From: an uncultured SAR86 cluster bacterium
GTDB taxonomy: Bacteria; Pseudomonadota; Gammaproteobacteria; Magnimaribacterales; D2472
Length of the DNA: 64,000 bases
Assembly (NCBI GenBank): GCA_902591565.1
Contig: CACJBC010000005.1
Coordinates: 1-64,000, forward strand
Reading direction: 5' to 3'
Made by a program: the position numbers and the translations under genes. The notes under the pieces were generated by a model, which ran no database searches, was not told where the DNA came from, and worked only from the letters and a program-made list of their open reading frames with translations. Shown here one piece after another: positions 16,411 to 25,335 of this stretch. How positions within the stretch are numbered: position 1 is the first letter of the stretch; every line of letters begins with the position of its first letter.

Positions 16411-16440
16411 CACTGCTCTAACCAACTGAGCTACAGGCCC
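16364..16440 (-). tRNA. tRNA-Ile2 (anticodon CAU)
   Basis: A complete 77-nt cloverleaf: the acceptor stem pairs GGGCCTG with CGGGCCC, the D arm has TAGCTCAGTTGGTTAGAGC, the anticodon stem-loop GGACTCATAATCC shows CAU, and the T loop is GTTCGAG. The CCA end is encoded. The acceptor stem, discriminator A and anticodon arm match the Ile2 type, in which the C is converted to lysidine to read AUA, better than elongator Met. It sits just downstream of rpoD on the same strand, as in other gammaproteobacteria. A perfect TATAAT stands 28 bp upstream, so it has its own promoter. Confidence 0.9.
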
Positions 16441-16467
16441 TTTAAATTCTTAAATTCAGAGCGATTC

Positions 16468-16497
16468 ATTATATAAGATAAAAAAATTTAAGGAAGT
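16468..16497 (-). promoter_or_regulatory. Probable sigma-70 promoter of tRNA-Ile2
   Basis: Read on the minus strand, a perfect TATAAT -10 box lies at 16468-16473, about 28 bases before the tRNA 5' end. A weak -35 element (TTCCTT or CTTCCT) stands 16-17 bases further upstream. It is on the rpoD side of the tRNA, outside the putative island, so it would have survived integration. Confidence 0.55.
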
Positions 16498-16539
16498 ATA
16501 CTTGTCCCTAGATTTAGTCGTATAAATGAGTTAATGAAT

Positions 16540-18354
16540 TTATTCGTCTAGAAAGCTTTTTAAATGACTTGATCGACTTGGATGTCTTAGTTTTCTTAAA
16601 GCTTTTGCTTCAATCTGACGAATTCTTTCTCTTGTAACATCAAACTGTTTACCGACTTCTTCAAGTGTATGATCAGTATTCATTCCAATGCCAAACCTCA
16701 TTCTGAGTACCTTAGCTTCTCTGGCTGTTAATGATGCTAAGACATCATCAGTGGCAAAATGTAAACTTTCTTCAGTTGCATTTTCTAGTGGCGATTCAAT
16801 AACTGTGTCTTCAATGAAATCACCTAGGCTTGAATCTTCATCATCACCTATAGGTGTTTCAGTTGAAATTGGTTCTTTTGCAATTTTTAAAACTTTACGA
16901 ACTTTATCTTCTGGCATATCAAGCTCTTTGCTTAACTCTTCAGGTGTTGGTTCTCTTCCCATGTCTTGCATCATTTGTCGAGATACTCTATTGAGTTTGT
17001 TGATTGTCTCAATCATATGAACTGGTATTCTAATTGTTCTTGCTTGGTCAGCGATAGATCTTGTAATAGCTTGCCTAATCCACCAAGTTGCGTATGTAGA
17101 AAATTTATAGCCTCTTCTATATTCAAATTTATCAACAGCTTTCATAAGACCAATGTTTCCCTCTTGGATAAGATCTAAAAATTGGAGTCCTCTGTTCGTA
17201 TATTTTTTAGCTATTGAAATAACAAGCCTAAGGTTTGCTTCAACCATGTCTTTTTTAGCTCTTCTCATCTTGGTTTCGCCCATAGACATGCTTCTATTAA
17301 TTTCTTTAATTTCTTTAACGCTGAGTCCAACTCTTTGCTCAAGATCAATAATATCTTTTTGAGCAATGATTACATCCTGTTTTACTTTCTCTAGAAGGTC
17401 TTTCTTATATTTCTTTTCCTTCATGAGAGAATCTACCCATCTGACTTTTGTTAAGTTTTCAGCATAGCTCGCTAAAAAGTCTTTTCTTGGCATGCGCGCA
17501 TTTCTTACGAGCTGTTCTTGTATAGCTTTCTCTTTTTCTCTAATTCTACTCAAACCTGATCTTGCTATAGTTGCAATATCATCAAACATTCTTGGACTAA
17601 ACTTAAGGAACTGAAATATTTCACTTAATTTTTTGAATTCAGCATTAGCTTCTTTTGAGTGTCTACCTTTAGATTCAATAACTTTTTGAGTCTTATTATA
17701 TTGACGCTTCAAATTTGTCATTCTTCTCTGGACTTCCTGCATATCTGGACCTGAAGATGCTTCTTCATCAGACTCTTCAGCTGCTTCAGCTTCTTCTTTT
17801 GCTCTTTGACTTCCAGGGCCAGCAGATGGAACTTCTTCCATCTCTTCTAAGAACCCTGTTAGAAAATCATTAATTTTTTTCTCGCCATCTTTTACCATTT
17901 GATGATATTCAATGACGTACTCAACGGTTTTAGGATAATAGACGCTTGCAGAAAGGAGATCTCTCATGCCTTCTTCTATTCTTTTTGCAATCTCAATCTC
18001 ACCTTCACGAGTCAATAGATCAACAGTTCCCATTTCTCTCATGTACATTCGAACAGGATCAGTTGTTCTACCTGTTTCATTCTCAACAGCTGCAAGGGCT
18101 TCAGCAGCTTGCTCAAGGGCAATATCGTCTGAATCTTCAGACTCAGCAAGTAATAAATCATCTGCATCCGGAGCAGTTTCATGAACTTGCAGACCTAAAT
18201 CATTGATCATTCCAATTATTTCATCAACCTGGTCAGGATCAGATATGTCTTCAGGCAAATGATCATTAACATCTGCATAAGTTAAGTAACCTTGCTCTCT
18301 TCCCTTTTCAATAAGTTCGGCTATCTTTGAACCTTTTTTACTTAGTTTATCCAC
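16540..18354 (-). CDS. rpoD: Primary sigma factor RpoD (sigma-70)
   Basis: A 604-residue housekeeping sigma factor that directs RNA polymerase to most promoters. Present in order are region 1.1 (acidic, residues 1-80), region 1.2 ([16 protein letters not shown]), a non-conserved acidic insert near residues 170-205, region 2 with [59 protein letters not shown], region 3 ([16 protein letters not shown]), and region 4 with the helix-turn-helix [20 protein letters not shown]. It follows dnaG on the same strand with a 58-bp gap. In E. coli rpsU, dnaG and rpoD form one operon, but here rpsU is 34 kb away. Confidence 0.99.
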   Translation of the reverse strand: MDKLSKKGSKIAELIEKGREQGYLTYADVNDHLPEDISDPDQVDEIIGMINDLGLQVHETAPDADDLLLAESEDSDDIALEQAAEALAAVENETGRTTDPVRMYMREMGTVDLLTREGEIEIAKRIEEGMRDLLSASVYYPKTVEYVIEYHQMVKDGEKKINDFLTGFLEEMEEVPSAGPGSQRAKEEAEAAEESDEEASSGPDMQEVQRRMTNLKRQYNKTQKVIESKGRHSKEANAEFKKLSEIFQFLKFSPRMFDDIATIARSGLSRIREKEKAIQEQLVRNARMPRKDFLASYAENLTKVRWVDSLMKEKKYKKDLLEKVKQDVIIAQKDIIDLEQRVGLSVKEIKEINRSMSMGETKMRRAKKDMVEANLRLVISIAKKYTNRGLQFLDLIQEGNIGLMKAVDKFEYRRGYKFSTYATWWIRQAITRSIADQARTIRIPVHMIETINKLNRVSRQMMQDMGREPTPEELSKELDMPEDKVRKVLKIAKEPISTETPIGDDEDSSLGDFIEDTVIESPLENATEESLHFATDDVLASLTAREAKVLRMRFGIGMNTDHTLEEVGKQFDVTRERIRQIEAKALRKLRHPSRSSHLKSFLDE

Positions 18355-18412
18355 GAATTCTTGTACTCCAAATGTATTAGCTCTATTTGGTGATGAATTT
18401 CATTATTTCAAT

Positions 18413-20188
18413 CTATTTAGAGCTTAAATTTTTTAATAAAATCTGATCTTCTTCTGACATTACATCCTTTTTAAGGATTATCTGTTGTAGTTCTCTTTTT
18501 TCAGCAGATGTTATTTCCTGCATATTATACTTTTCTTTTAATATTTCCTGCCTATCTTTTTCAGATTTTGAAATTATGCCAATACAATCAATAAGCATTT
18601 TTTTTGCATTTTCCTCTGATAGTTTTATCTCAGAAACTAATGCTTCTCCAAATAGATTTTTTATTTTTTCATTTTCTATTTGTTCAAAAAGTATTGAAGG
18701 TGAAGCCATTGGATTATCTTTATAAAAGTTTCTAACATCATGTAAAAATAAAAATTTTGAATCTTTTGTAATTAGATTAAAAGATCTTTCATCCGCTAAC
18801 TTAGGATATTGAATTAAAACTGTAAAAACGCCCAATACTGACTTTCTAATGACAGACGCTGGAACTTTTTTTACTGGTTCTTCTTGTTTTACATTTTCTG
18901 GAACTATATTAACAACGCCATTAAGTAATTTTCTAAAATCTAAATCACAAATATGCCCAATCTCACTAATATAAGCCTCTCTTAATATTGGATTTACGAT
19001 TTTATCAACTAGAGGAACTGCAAACTGAGCAACTCTTGACCTTCCCTCAATTGATGAGAGATCGTCTTCCTTTTTGATGGTATCCAAAAAGTATTCTGAA
19101 AAAGAGATAGCTTCATCTGCTAGCTTTAAAAAGGCATCTTTGCCTTTATTTTTTATAAAACTATCAGGATCATCACCAGGCTTTAAAAATATAAAGCTCA
19201 TTCGCACATCCTCTCTAAGTAATGGTAAAGCATTTTCAACTGCTCTCCACGATGCCTTTTGACCAGCCTCGTCTCCATCAAACACAACAAAAATATCATT
19301 GGTATAACTTAGAATTTTGCGAAGTTGTTCTGGAGTAAAAGCGGTACCAGAGGAAGCAATAGCATTTTTTATTCCGTATTGATGTAGTCCAATGACATCC
19401 ATGTAGCCCTCAACTAAAAAGAGAGCCTTAGGTCTTTTTTCTATGAGTCTTGCTTCATAGAGACCATAAAGCTCATATTTTTTCTTGTAAGTTTTTGTTT
19501 CAGGTGAATTTAAATATTTTGCTTGATTGTCTTTATCAGCAATTAGTCTTCCTCCAAAGGCTATATGCTCTCCTTTAATATTTCTTATTGGGAACATCAA
19601 TCTATCCCTGAAACGATCGTACATCTCCCCATTATCATTAGTTCCAAAAAGACCAGAATCTTCTAGATCATTTTGGTTATATTGTGGAGACAAGATGCTA
19701 TAGAGGGATGGATTTTTTTCAATTGAATAGCCTAACTCAAAAAATTTTGCAGTTTCACCACTTATCCCCCTTGCTTTTAAATAGTCAACTGCATCTTTTC
19801 CTTTAGGCCCCTTTAGTTGGTCTTTAAAAATTTCAGTTGCCTTAGCATTTATGCTAATAGCATCTGATAAATCTATTGGCTTTTCTTGTTTCGGCACTTC
19901 CATGCCGACAGAAGCAGCTAATAGTTCAACTGATTCCATAAAATCAATACCATCATATTCTCTTAAAAAGTTAATAGCATTCCCTGAAGCTTTACAGGCA
20001 AAGCAATGATAGGAACCCGTTTCTTCATATACTACAAATGATGGTGTTTTCTCATTACCATCACCATGAAAGGGGCACTTAGCTTTATATCGACCTCCAG
20101 ATCGCTCAAGCTGAACTCTTCTATTGATAATATCAACAATACTCACCGTAGAAAGTAGTCGGTCAATAAAACTTGATGGTATAGACAT
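18413..20188 (-). CDS. dnaG: DNA primase
   Basis: Makes RNA primers for DNA replication. The 591-residue protein has an N-terminal zinc-binding CHC2-type domain (CPFHGDGNEKTPSF, then CFACKASG), the catalytic core with a RFRDRLMFPI strand and TOPRIM domain (LFLVEGYMDVI, VFDGDEAG, LKPGDDPDSF), and a C-terminal region that should bind DnaB helicase. It ends 58 bp before rpoD and begins 5 bp after ruvX, so all run in one direction. Confidence 0.99.
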   Translation of the reverse strand: MSIPSSFIDRLLSTVSIVDIINRRVQLERSGGRYKAKCPFHGDGNEKTPSFVVYEETGSYHCFACKASGNAINFLREYDGIDFMESVELLAASVGMEVPKQEKPIDLSDAISINAKATEIFKDQLKGPKGKDAVDYLKARGISGETAKFFELGYSIEKNPSLYSILSPQYNQNDLEDSGLFGTNDNGEMYDRFRDRLMFPIRNIKGEHIAFGGRLIADKDNQAKYLNSPETKTYKKKYELYGLYEARLIEKRPKALFLVEGYMDVIGLHQYGIKNAIASSGTAFTPEQLRKILSYTNDIFVVFDGDEAGQKASWRAVENALPLLREDVRMSFIFLKPGDDPDSFIKNKGKDAFLKLADEAISFSEYFLDTIKKEDDLSSIEGRSRVAQFAVPLVDKIVNPILREAYISEIGHICDLDFRKLLNGVVNIVPENVKQEEPVKKVPASVIRKSVLGVFTVLIQYPKLADERSFNLITKDSKFLFLHDVRNFYKDNPMASPSILFEQIENEKIKNLFGEALVSEIKLSEENAKKMLIDCIGIISKSEKDRQEILKEKYNMQEITSAEKRELQQIILKKDVMSEEDQILLKNLSSK

Positions 20189-20193
20189 ATTTA

Positions 20194-20583
20194 TTAATTT
20201 TCACTCAGCCAATTATCAATCAGTATTTTTGCAGCCTGTGCATCTACTAGATCAGTTTTTAATTCTATAAGATTTTGTCTTGCTTCAAAACTTGTTAATC
20301 TTTCGTCTATGTATTCACACGGGATATTGGTAATTTTTTTTAACTTTTTAAAAAAAATATCAACTTTCTTCATCATATCACTATCTGTTCCATCCATATT
20401 TAAAGGCTTGCCAACTAGAATAAGTTCAGGCCTCCACTCTTCGACTATAGATTGAATGCTATTCCAGTTTATTTTGTTATTTTTATTAAAAACAATCTCA
20501 AGCGGTGATGAGGTTCTGGTTTTTGTCTGCCCCACTGCGACACCAATCTTTTTTATACCGAAATCAAAGGATACAATTTGCAT
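20194..20583 (-). CDS. ruvX: Pre-16S rRNA nuclease / RuvX (YqgF family)
   Basis: A 129-residue YqgF-fold nuclease that trims the 5' end of 16S rRNA precursors and was first described as a Holliday junction resolvase. The start chosen gives MQIVSFDFGIKKIGVAVG with the catalytic Asp; it overlaps the stop of the tonB-like gene by one base (TAATG), which suggests translational coupling. An in-frame start 21 bp upstream would add residues that overlap tonB. Further motifs are LVGKPLNMDGT, YIDERLTSFEA and DAQAAKILIDNWL. It is in the usual gammaproteobacterial group with gshB and tonB, but yqgE is absent from its normal place. Confidence 0.95.
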   Translation of the reverse strand: MQIVSFDFGIKKIGVAVGQTKTRTSSPLEIVFNKNNKINWNSIQSIVEEWRPELILVGKPLNMDGTDSDMMKKVDIFFKKLKKITNIPCEYIDERLTSFEARQNLIELKTDLVDAQAAKILIDNWLSEN

Positions 20584-21209
20584 TATCTTGGGGTGAAATT
20601 CCAATCTCTAATTATTTCTAGAATACCGTACTCATTTATCATCTTTGGATCAAATGGAGCAAAAGGAGCTGCTCTTTCAAGAATGTCTATTGCCATTTTG
20701 TCGACATAAACATTTCCTGAAGAGATTAAGATTTCTGATTTTATAAGATTTCCAAATGAATCTATTGTTGCCATTACTTGAACCTTGCTATCTATATATT
20801 CAATATCATTTGCAGCTATTAGCTCATCTCCAACAGACTCGATTTCCCTTTGCCATAAATTTAAATACATTGCTTCTTCATTGGTAACAGTAGAGTTTGC
20901 TTGAAGTTTTTTTACCTTTTGAGCTTGGTATATTTTTCTTTCTACTTTTTTGGTAAAGGTACCCTCTTTGGAATTATTTGATTTAAAAGTATTGTTTACA
21001 GATTCATTTAATTCACCAATAGAATCCTGAGAAGAATTTGCAAATTTAACATTAATAATTGGCGATTCATCTATAAGTGGTATTTTATAAAAAGTGGTAA
21101 ATGTAACTCCAAAAATAAGTATTGTATGGAAAAATATAGACAATAAAAAAGATTTATTGAGTGTTAAAGACCTTTTACTAACTCTTTGATTTGCCAATAT
21201 CGAACTCAT
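20583..21209 (-). CDS. TonB-family energy transducer
   Basis: A 208-residue protein with an N-terminal transmembrane anchor (residues about 20-40) and a TonB C-terminal domain (about 125-208) containing SKVQVMATIDSFGNLIKSEILISSG, VDKMAIDILERAAPFAPF and RDWNFTPR. The proline-rich spacer usual in TonB is missing; the linker is Ser/Asn/Lys rich. TonB proteins pass proton-motive force to outer-membrane receptors. This homologue sits next to gshB in many gammaproteobacteria and may be a specialised transducer. It overlaps gshB and ruvX by 4 and 1 bases. Confidence 0.85.
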   Translation of the reverse strand: MSSILANQRVSKRSLTLNKSFLLSIFFHTILIFGVTFTTFYKIPLIDESPIINVKFANSSQDSIGELNESVNNTFKSNNSKEGTFTKKVERKIYQAQKVKKLQANSTVTNEEAMYLNLWQREIESVGDELIAANDIEYIDSKVQVMATIDSFGNLIKSEILISSGNVYVDKMAIDILERAAPFAPFDPKMINEYGILEIIRDWNFTPR

Positions 21210-22132
21210 AGTTTAGAAAAATATTCTTGTATTGGATTTTTGCCAGACTGCTTGTATATTTCTCTTGCGCATGTAGGGCTTGTTATATTAATTTCAGTCA
21301 AATAGTCGCCAATCATATCTATACCAGCAAAATTTATTCCTTTAGAAACAAGAAATTTTCCAACAATCTCTGCAACATTTTTTTGTCTTTCATTAATATC
21401 CATCACAACGCCCTTGCCACCAGCTGCTAAATTACCTTTAAAGCTCTCACCCTGTGGTATTCTTGCTAGAGTCTTTTCAAAAGGTTTTCCATGAATAACT
21501 AGGATTCTAAAATCTCCTTGATAAATTTCAGGAATGAATTCTTGTACTACAATCTGAGTGGTCTCATCTTCTGTCATGTCCAATAAAATATCTAAGTTTT
21601 CCTCTTCCATGTCCTCCATTTTAAAAATAGATTCACCACCCATACCATCCAAAGGCTTAACAATAATAATTTCATGATTAGCTTGGAAATTAATTACTTT
21701 TTCAAGATTTGATGTAACTAATGTTCTAGGAATAAACTCTTTGAAATGAAGTGCAAATATTTTTTCATTGAACTCTTTAATAGAGTTTGGCTTATTAAAT
21801 ATATTTGCTCCTTGTGTCTCTGCAAGACCTAATAAATGAAGAGCGTTAATGTAATCAATATCTACTGGAGGATCTTTCCTCATAAAGGTATACAAAAATT
21901 CTGAAACCTGAATTCGTTCTTTTCTGATTCCTTCAACTTGGCTTGCTCCGATCTCAATTATATTTCGAGCATCAACAAAAACATAACCCTCATCAGAATA
22001 TAAGTGCTTCATTTCTGCTTGATAAACTTTGTAACCAAACGAAATAGCCTCTTCCATCATAAACACAGATGTATCTTTACTAGGCTTCAGTTCTTTCATC
22101 GGATCTGTGATGAAGAGTACTTTTTTAGTCAT
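21206..22132 (-). CDS. gshB: Glutathione synthetase
   Basis: Joins gamma-glutamylcysteine and glycine, using ATP, to give glutathione. The 308-residue ATP-grasp protein has the N-terminal segment LFITDPMKELKPSKDTS, the MRKDPPVDIDYINALHLL block, the ATP-grasp motifs IIVKPLDGMGGESIF and GDFRILVIHGKPF, and the terminal FAGIDMIGDYLTEINITSPTCARE. It lies between rsmE and tonB in the common gammaproteobacterial order and overlaps tonB by 4 bases. Confidence 0.97.
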   Translation of the reverse strand: MTKKVLFITDPMKELKPSKDTSVFMMEEAISFGYKVYQAEMKHLYSDEGYVFVDARNIIEIGASQVEGIRKERIQVSEFLYTFMRKDPPVDIDYINALHLLGLAETQGANIFNKPNSIKEFNEKIFALHFKEFIPRTLVTSNLEKVINFQANHEIIIVKPLDGMGGESIFKMEDMEEENLDILLDMTEDETTQIVVQEFIPEIYQGDFRILVIHGKPFEKTLARIPQGESFKGNLAAGGKGVVMDINERQKNVAEIVGKFLVSKGINFAGIDMIGDYLTEINITSPTCAREIYKQSGKNPIQEYFSKL

Positions 22133-22134
22133 TA

Positions 22135-22866
22135 TTAAATCTTATCAAAATGGTTTTGAATTAAAGATGCTATCACAAGAGGCGCTGTTTCTGCTCTAAG
22201 AATATTTTTTGATATCAGTTTAAAGCTAAAATCTTTTTCGTGCATATGATTAATTTCAGATTCTGAGAATCCGGACTCTGCTCCAGTTATTATAAAAATA
22301 TTATTTGATTTAACTGAACTAACATCAAAAATATCACTTGCTTCAATATCAAATACATATTTTGTTGAACTTTGATCAAGTTTTTTTGTAGCGTCACCTA
22401 GTGAAGATACAAAGCTTGTAATTGGTAAAAAATTTGAACCGCACTGCTTACAGGCTGAAATAATAACTTCTCCAGATTTGCTATAAATTTTTGATAAATC
22501 TTTTTTTGCAATACTTTGATCAATTAAATCAGGCTTATAAAAAATGAATTCCGTAGCTCCAATTTCGCATAGCTTCTGAATCATAAAATGAAAATTTTCT
22601 TTCTTAATAAATGGCAGTATAAAACCAAGTCTATTGATTGGAGCTTTACTTGTTTTTATATCAGAAACTCTTTCAAGAGAAACTGAATATCTATTAGATT
22701 CTAATATCTTACAAATTGCAGAAGAACCATGACCATCAAATACTTCAACTTCGTCATTAACATCTAATCTAAGCACTTTTGTTAAGTGCAGTGATTGAGC
22801 CTGATCTATTTTAAAGACATTATTTGTTTCTGATACTAATTTACAATATATTCTATGGATTCTCAC
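22135..22866 (-). CDS. rsmE: 16S rRNA (uracil1498-N3)-methyltransferase
   Basis: A SPOUT-fold methyltransferase that methylates U1498 of 16S rRNA. The 243-residue protein has an N-terminal PUA-like domain and a knotted C-terminal domain with FILPFIKKENFHFMIQKLCEIGATEF, SACKQCGSNFLP, FIITGAESGFSESEI and ILRAETAPLVIASL, the SAM-binding knot. It is the first gene of the rsmE-gshB-tonB-ruvX-dnaG-rpoD strand run and is divergent from the histidine phosphatase gene by 30 bp. Confidence 0.96.
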   Translation of the reverse strand: MRIHRIYCKLVSETNNVFKIDQAQSLHLTKVLRLDVNDEVEVFDGHGSSAICKILESNRYSVSLERVSDIKTSKAPINRLGFILPFIKKENFHFMIQKLCEIGATEFIFYKPDLIDQSIAKKDLSKIYSKSGEVIISACKQCGSNFLPITSFVSSLGDATKKLDQSSTKYVFDIEASDIFDVSSVKSNNIFIITGAESGFSESEINHMHEKDFSFKLISKNILRAETAPLVIASLIQNHFDKI

Positions 22867-22896
22867 AATATCATTATAGCTATAGGTTGAAGATAA

Positions 22897-23460
22897 ATGT
22901 CAGAGATAAATCTTTTATTAGTAAGGCATGGAGAAGCTTCAGAAAGTTGGGGCAAGCATCCAGACCCTGGTTTAAGCGAATTAGGCATTAAACAATCAGC
23001 ATCATTGATAAATAATGAGATGCTGAAGTCACTAGATTCATACAATTTTGTATCAAGCCCAAAATCAAGAGCAAAAATGACAGCAGAACCATTGATTAAA
23101 AAATTTAATAAGGAATTGATAATAAATAATGCTTACTCTGAGATTCCATCAGATGATATTGATAATTCTCAAAAAAAAGCTTGGCTAACAAACATTATGC
23201 ATACCGAAATCAGAGATTTGCCTGATTCTATACTAAATTGGAGAGATGCTATTATAAAGGATTCTCTCAATGTTTCGCTCAATACAATTGTATTTACCCA
23301 TTTCATGGTTATTAATGCCTTAGTAGGTTCACTTCTTAAAAATAATGTGCTCATGTACTTTTATCCTAATTACGTATCTGTAACTAAAATTACTTTTGAG
23401 AATAAAGAGGTTAAAAGCATCTCTCTTGGCGATGAGAAAAAAACTATAATAAATCTCTAA
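22897..23460 (+). CDS. Histidine phosphatase family protein
   Basis: A 187-residue protein of the branch-1 histidine phosphatase family (phosphoglycerate mutase/SixA fold). The catalytic RHGE motif is in LLLVRHGEASESWG, followed by GLSELGIKQ, the Arg in SSPKSRAKMTAEPL, and the second catalytic His in VFTHFMVINALVG. There is no signal peptide. Substrate is unknown; SixA-like protein phosphatases and small-molecule phosphatases are both possible. It begins 30 bp from rsmE in the opposite direction and precedes fis by 67 bp. Confidence 0.85.
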   Translation: MSEINLLLVRHGEASESWGKHPDPGLSELGIKQSASLINNEMLKSLDSYNFVSSPKSRAKMTAEPLIKKFNKELIINNAYSEIPSDDIDNSQKKAWLTNIMHTEIRDLPDSILNWRDAIIKDSLNVSLNTIVFTHFMVINALVGSLLKNNVLMYFYPNYVSVTKITFENKEVKSISLGDEKKTIINL

Positions 23461-23527
23461 AAATCTATTGAGCAATTTTTAAACAACTGTAAACTGATAT
23501 TTCTTCTTATTAATTTTATAAATTCAT

Positions 23528-23794
23528 TTGGGAAATAAAAAGAAATCATTTGATAGCTATTCTAAAAAACCACTAAAGGATGAGGTTAGAAAAGCTATGA
23601 AAAGATATTTCAAGCAACTAGATCAAAAAAATATGCCCATTGATGTTTATCAACTTGTGCTGAATGAAGTCGAGCCCCCGCTTTTAGATGCAGTGATGAA
23701 ATTTGCTAATAATAATCAGTCAAAAAGTGCAAGAATCCTTGGAATGAATAGAACAACCCTTAGAACAAAATTAAAAAAATATAATATTAAATAA
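23528..23794 (+). CDS. fis: DNA-binding protein Fis
   Basis: A nucleoid-associated regulator that bends DNA and activates rRNA, tRNA and recombination sites. The 88-residue protein carries the Fis core: an N-terminal dimer region and the C-terminal helix-turn-helix NNQSKSARILGMNRTTLRTKLKKYNI. The start is a TTG, because an in-frame stop lies 9 bases upstream and no nearby ATG fits; it is about 10 residues shorter than E. coli Fis. dusB, which often precedes fis, is not adjacent. Its stop overlaps purH by one base, so Fis and purine synthesis are probably co-expressed. Confidence 0.93.
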   Translation: MGNKKKSFDSYSKKPLKDEVRKAMKRYFKQLDQKNMPIDVYQLVLNEVEPPLLDAVMKFANNNQSKSARILGMNRTTLRTKLKKYNIK

Positions 23795-25335
23795 TGCATT
23801 CAATAAAGCCAAAAACAGCACTCATAAGTCTCTCAGATAAATCAGGTCTAGAGGAACTGATTAAATTTCTAGTTTCAAAAGAAGTAAAAATGCTTTCTAC
23901 AGGCGGTACCTACAAAGCAATAAAAGAAATTACATCTGAAGTTGTCGAGGTTTCTGACTTTACTGGATTTGAAGAGATGATGGATGGAAGAGTTAAAACT
24001 TTGCATCCAAAAATTCATGCTGGGATCCTTGCAAGACGTGATCAAGATATGGATGTTCTTCAAGAGAGAGGCTATGAGCTGATTGATTTAGTTGTAGTTA
24101 ACCTTTACCCATTTAAAGAAACGATTGCCCAAGATTGTTCTTTTGATGAGGCAATTGAAAAAATAGATATTGGCGGTCCAACTATGATTAGGTCAGCTGC
24201 CAAAAATTTTAAGGACGTTGCTGTTGTATCAAACCCTTCTGATTATTCAAGGTTAATTGAGGAATGGGAAAATGGTGATGGCATTTCATATGACTTTAGA
24301 AAAGAATTATCTCAAAAAGTATTTGAGACAATGGCTGATTACAACCTTTCTATCTCAAATTATCTAAAAGAAGAATCTGATAACTTAATACCGAATTATA
24401 GTTTTGAGAAAAGTTCTTCTTTAAGATATGGCGAAAACCCTCATCAAACGGCAAACCTTTTTACCTTCTCTAATTTGCAACACAAAAACATCGCTAATGC
24501 TGACATCTTGCAAGGCAAAGAATTATCCTATAACAATATAGTAGACGCTGATGCGGCATGGGAGTGTGTTCGAGCATTTGATGATCCGGCATGCGTAATT
24601 ATTAAACATGCAAATCCTTGCGGAGTTGCAGAATCAGATGATATCTATAGTGCCTATGATTTAGCATTTAAAACCGATCCAACATCAGCATTTGGTGGAA
24701 TCATTGCATTAAATAGAACATTAGATACAAAAACAGCTAAAGAAATAAATACTAGGCAATTCGTTGAAGTTATTTTGGCAACTGATTATGAAGAAGGTGC
24801 ATTGGCTGAATTTGCTAAAAAGAAAAATGTTAGAGTTCTCAAAGTTGATCTTGAGCAAGATAATCCCTATCCAGGAATGATTAAAAAAGTATCTGGAGGA
24901 ATTCTAATTCAATCAGATGATAGCTATGTTGTTCCTAGAGAAGACTTAAAATGTGTAACAAAAAGAGAACCAACACCAGAAGAATTAAATGATCTAATGT
25001 TTGCTTGGAGGGTTGCTAAATTTGTTAAGAGTAATGCCATAGTTTATGTAAAAAACCGACAGACAATAGGTATTGGTGCTGGCCAAATGAGCAGAGTTAT
25101 TAGTGCTGATATTGCGAACTTAAAAGCTAAAGAAGAAGGGTTAGAGGTTAAAGGTGCTTCTATGGCTTCTGATGCATTTTTTCCTTTTAGAGATGGCATA
25201 GATAAGGCTGCTTCAAGTGGAATCTCTTCAATCATTCAGCCTGGCGGATCCATAAGAGATGATGAAGTAATTGCAGCTGCAAATGAAAACGACATCGCGA
25301 TGGTATTCACAAGCACAAGACACTTTAGACACTAA
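23794..25335 (+). CDS. purH: Bifunctional AICAR transformylase / IMP cyclohydrolase
   Basis: Performs the last two steps of IMP synthesis: AICAR to FAICAR with 10-formyl-THF, then ring closure to IMP. The 513-residue protein starts with the MGS-like cyclohydrolase domain (ALISLSDKSGLEELI, STGGTYKAI, GRVKTLHPKIHAGIL, NLYPFKET), followed by the transformylase domain with SLRYGENPHQ, IIKHANPCGVA, SAFGGIIALN and the C-terminal DAFFPFRDGID, IQPGGSIRD and TRHFRH. Its start and stop each overlap the neighbouring gene by one base (TAATG). Confidence 0.99.
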   Translation: MHSIKPKTALISLSDKSGLEELIKFLVSKEVKMLSTGGTYKAIKEITSEVVEVSDFTGFEEMMDGRVKTLHPKIHAGILARRDQDMDVLQERGYELIDLVVVNLYPFKETIAQDCSFDEAIEKIDIGGPTMIRSAAKNFKDVAVVSNPSDYSRLIEEWENGDGISYDFRKELSQKVFETMADYNLSISNYLKEESDNLIPNYSFEKSSSLRYGENPHQTANLFTFSNLQHKNIANADILQGKELSYNNIVDADAAWECVRAFDDPACVIIKHANPCGVAESDDIYSAYDLAFKTDPTSAFGGIIALNRTLDTKTAKEINTRQFVEVILATDYEEGALAEFAKKKNVRVLKVDLEQDNPYPGMIKKVSGGILIQSDDSYVVPREDLKCVTKREPTPEELNDLMFAWRVAKFVKSNAIVYVKNRQTIGIGAGQMSRVISADIANLKAKEEGLEVKGASMASDAFFPFRDGIDKAASSGISSIIQPGGSIRDDEVIAAANENDIAMVFTSTRHFRH

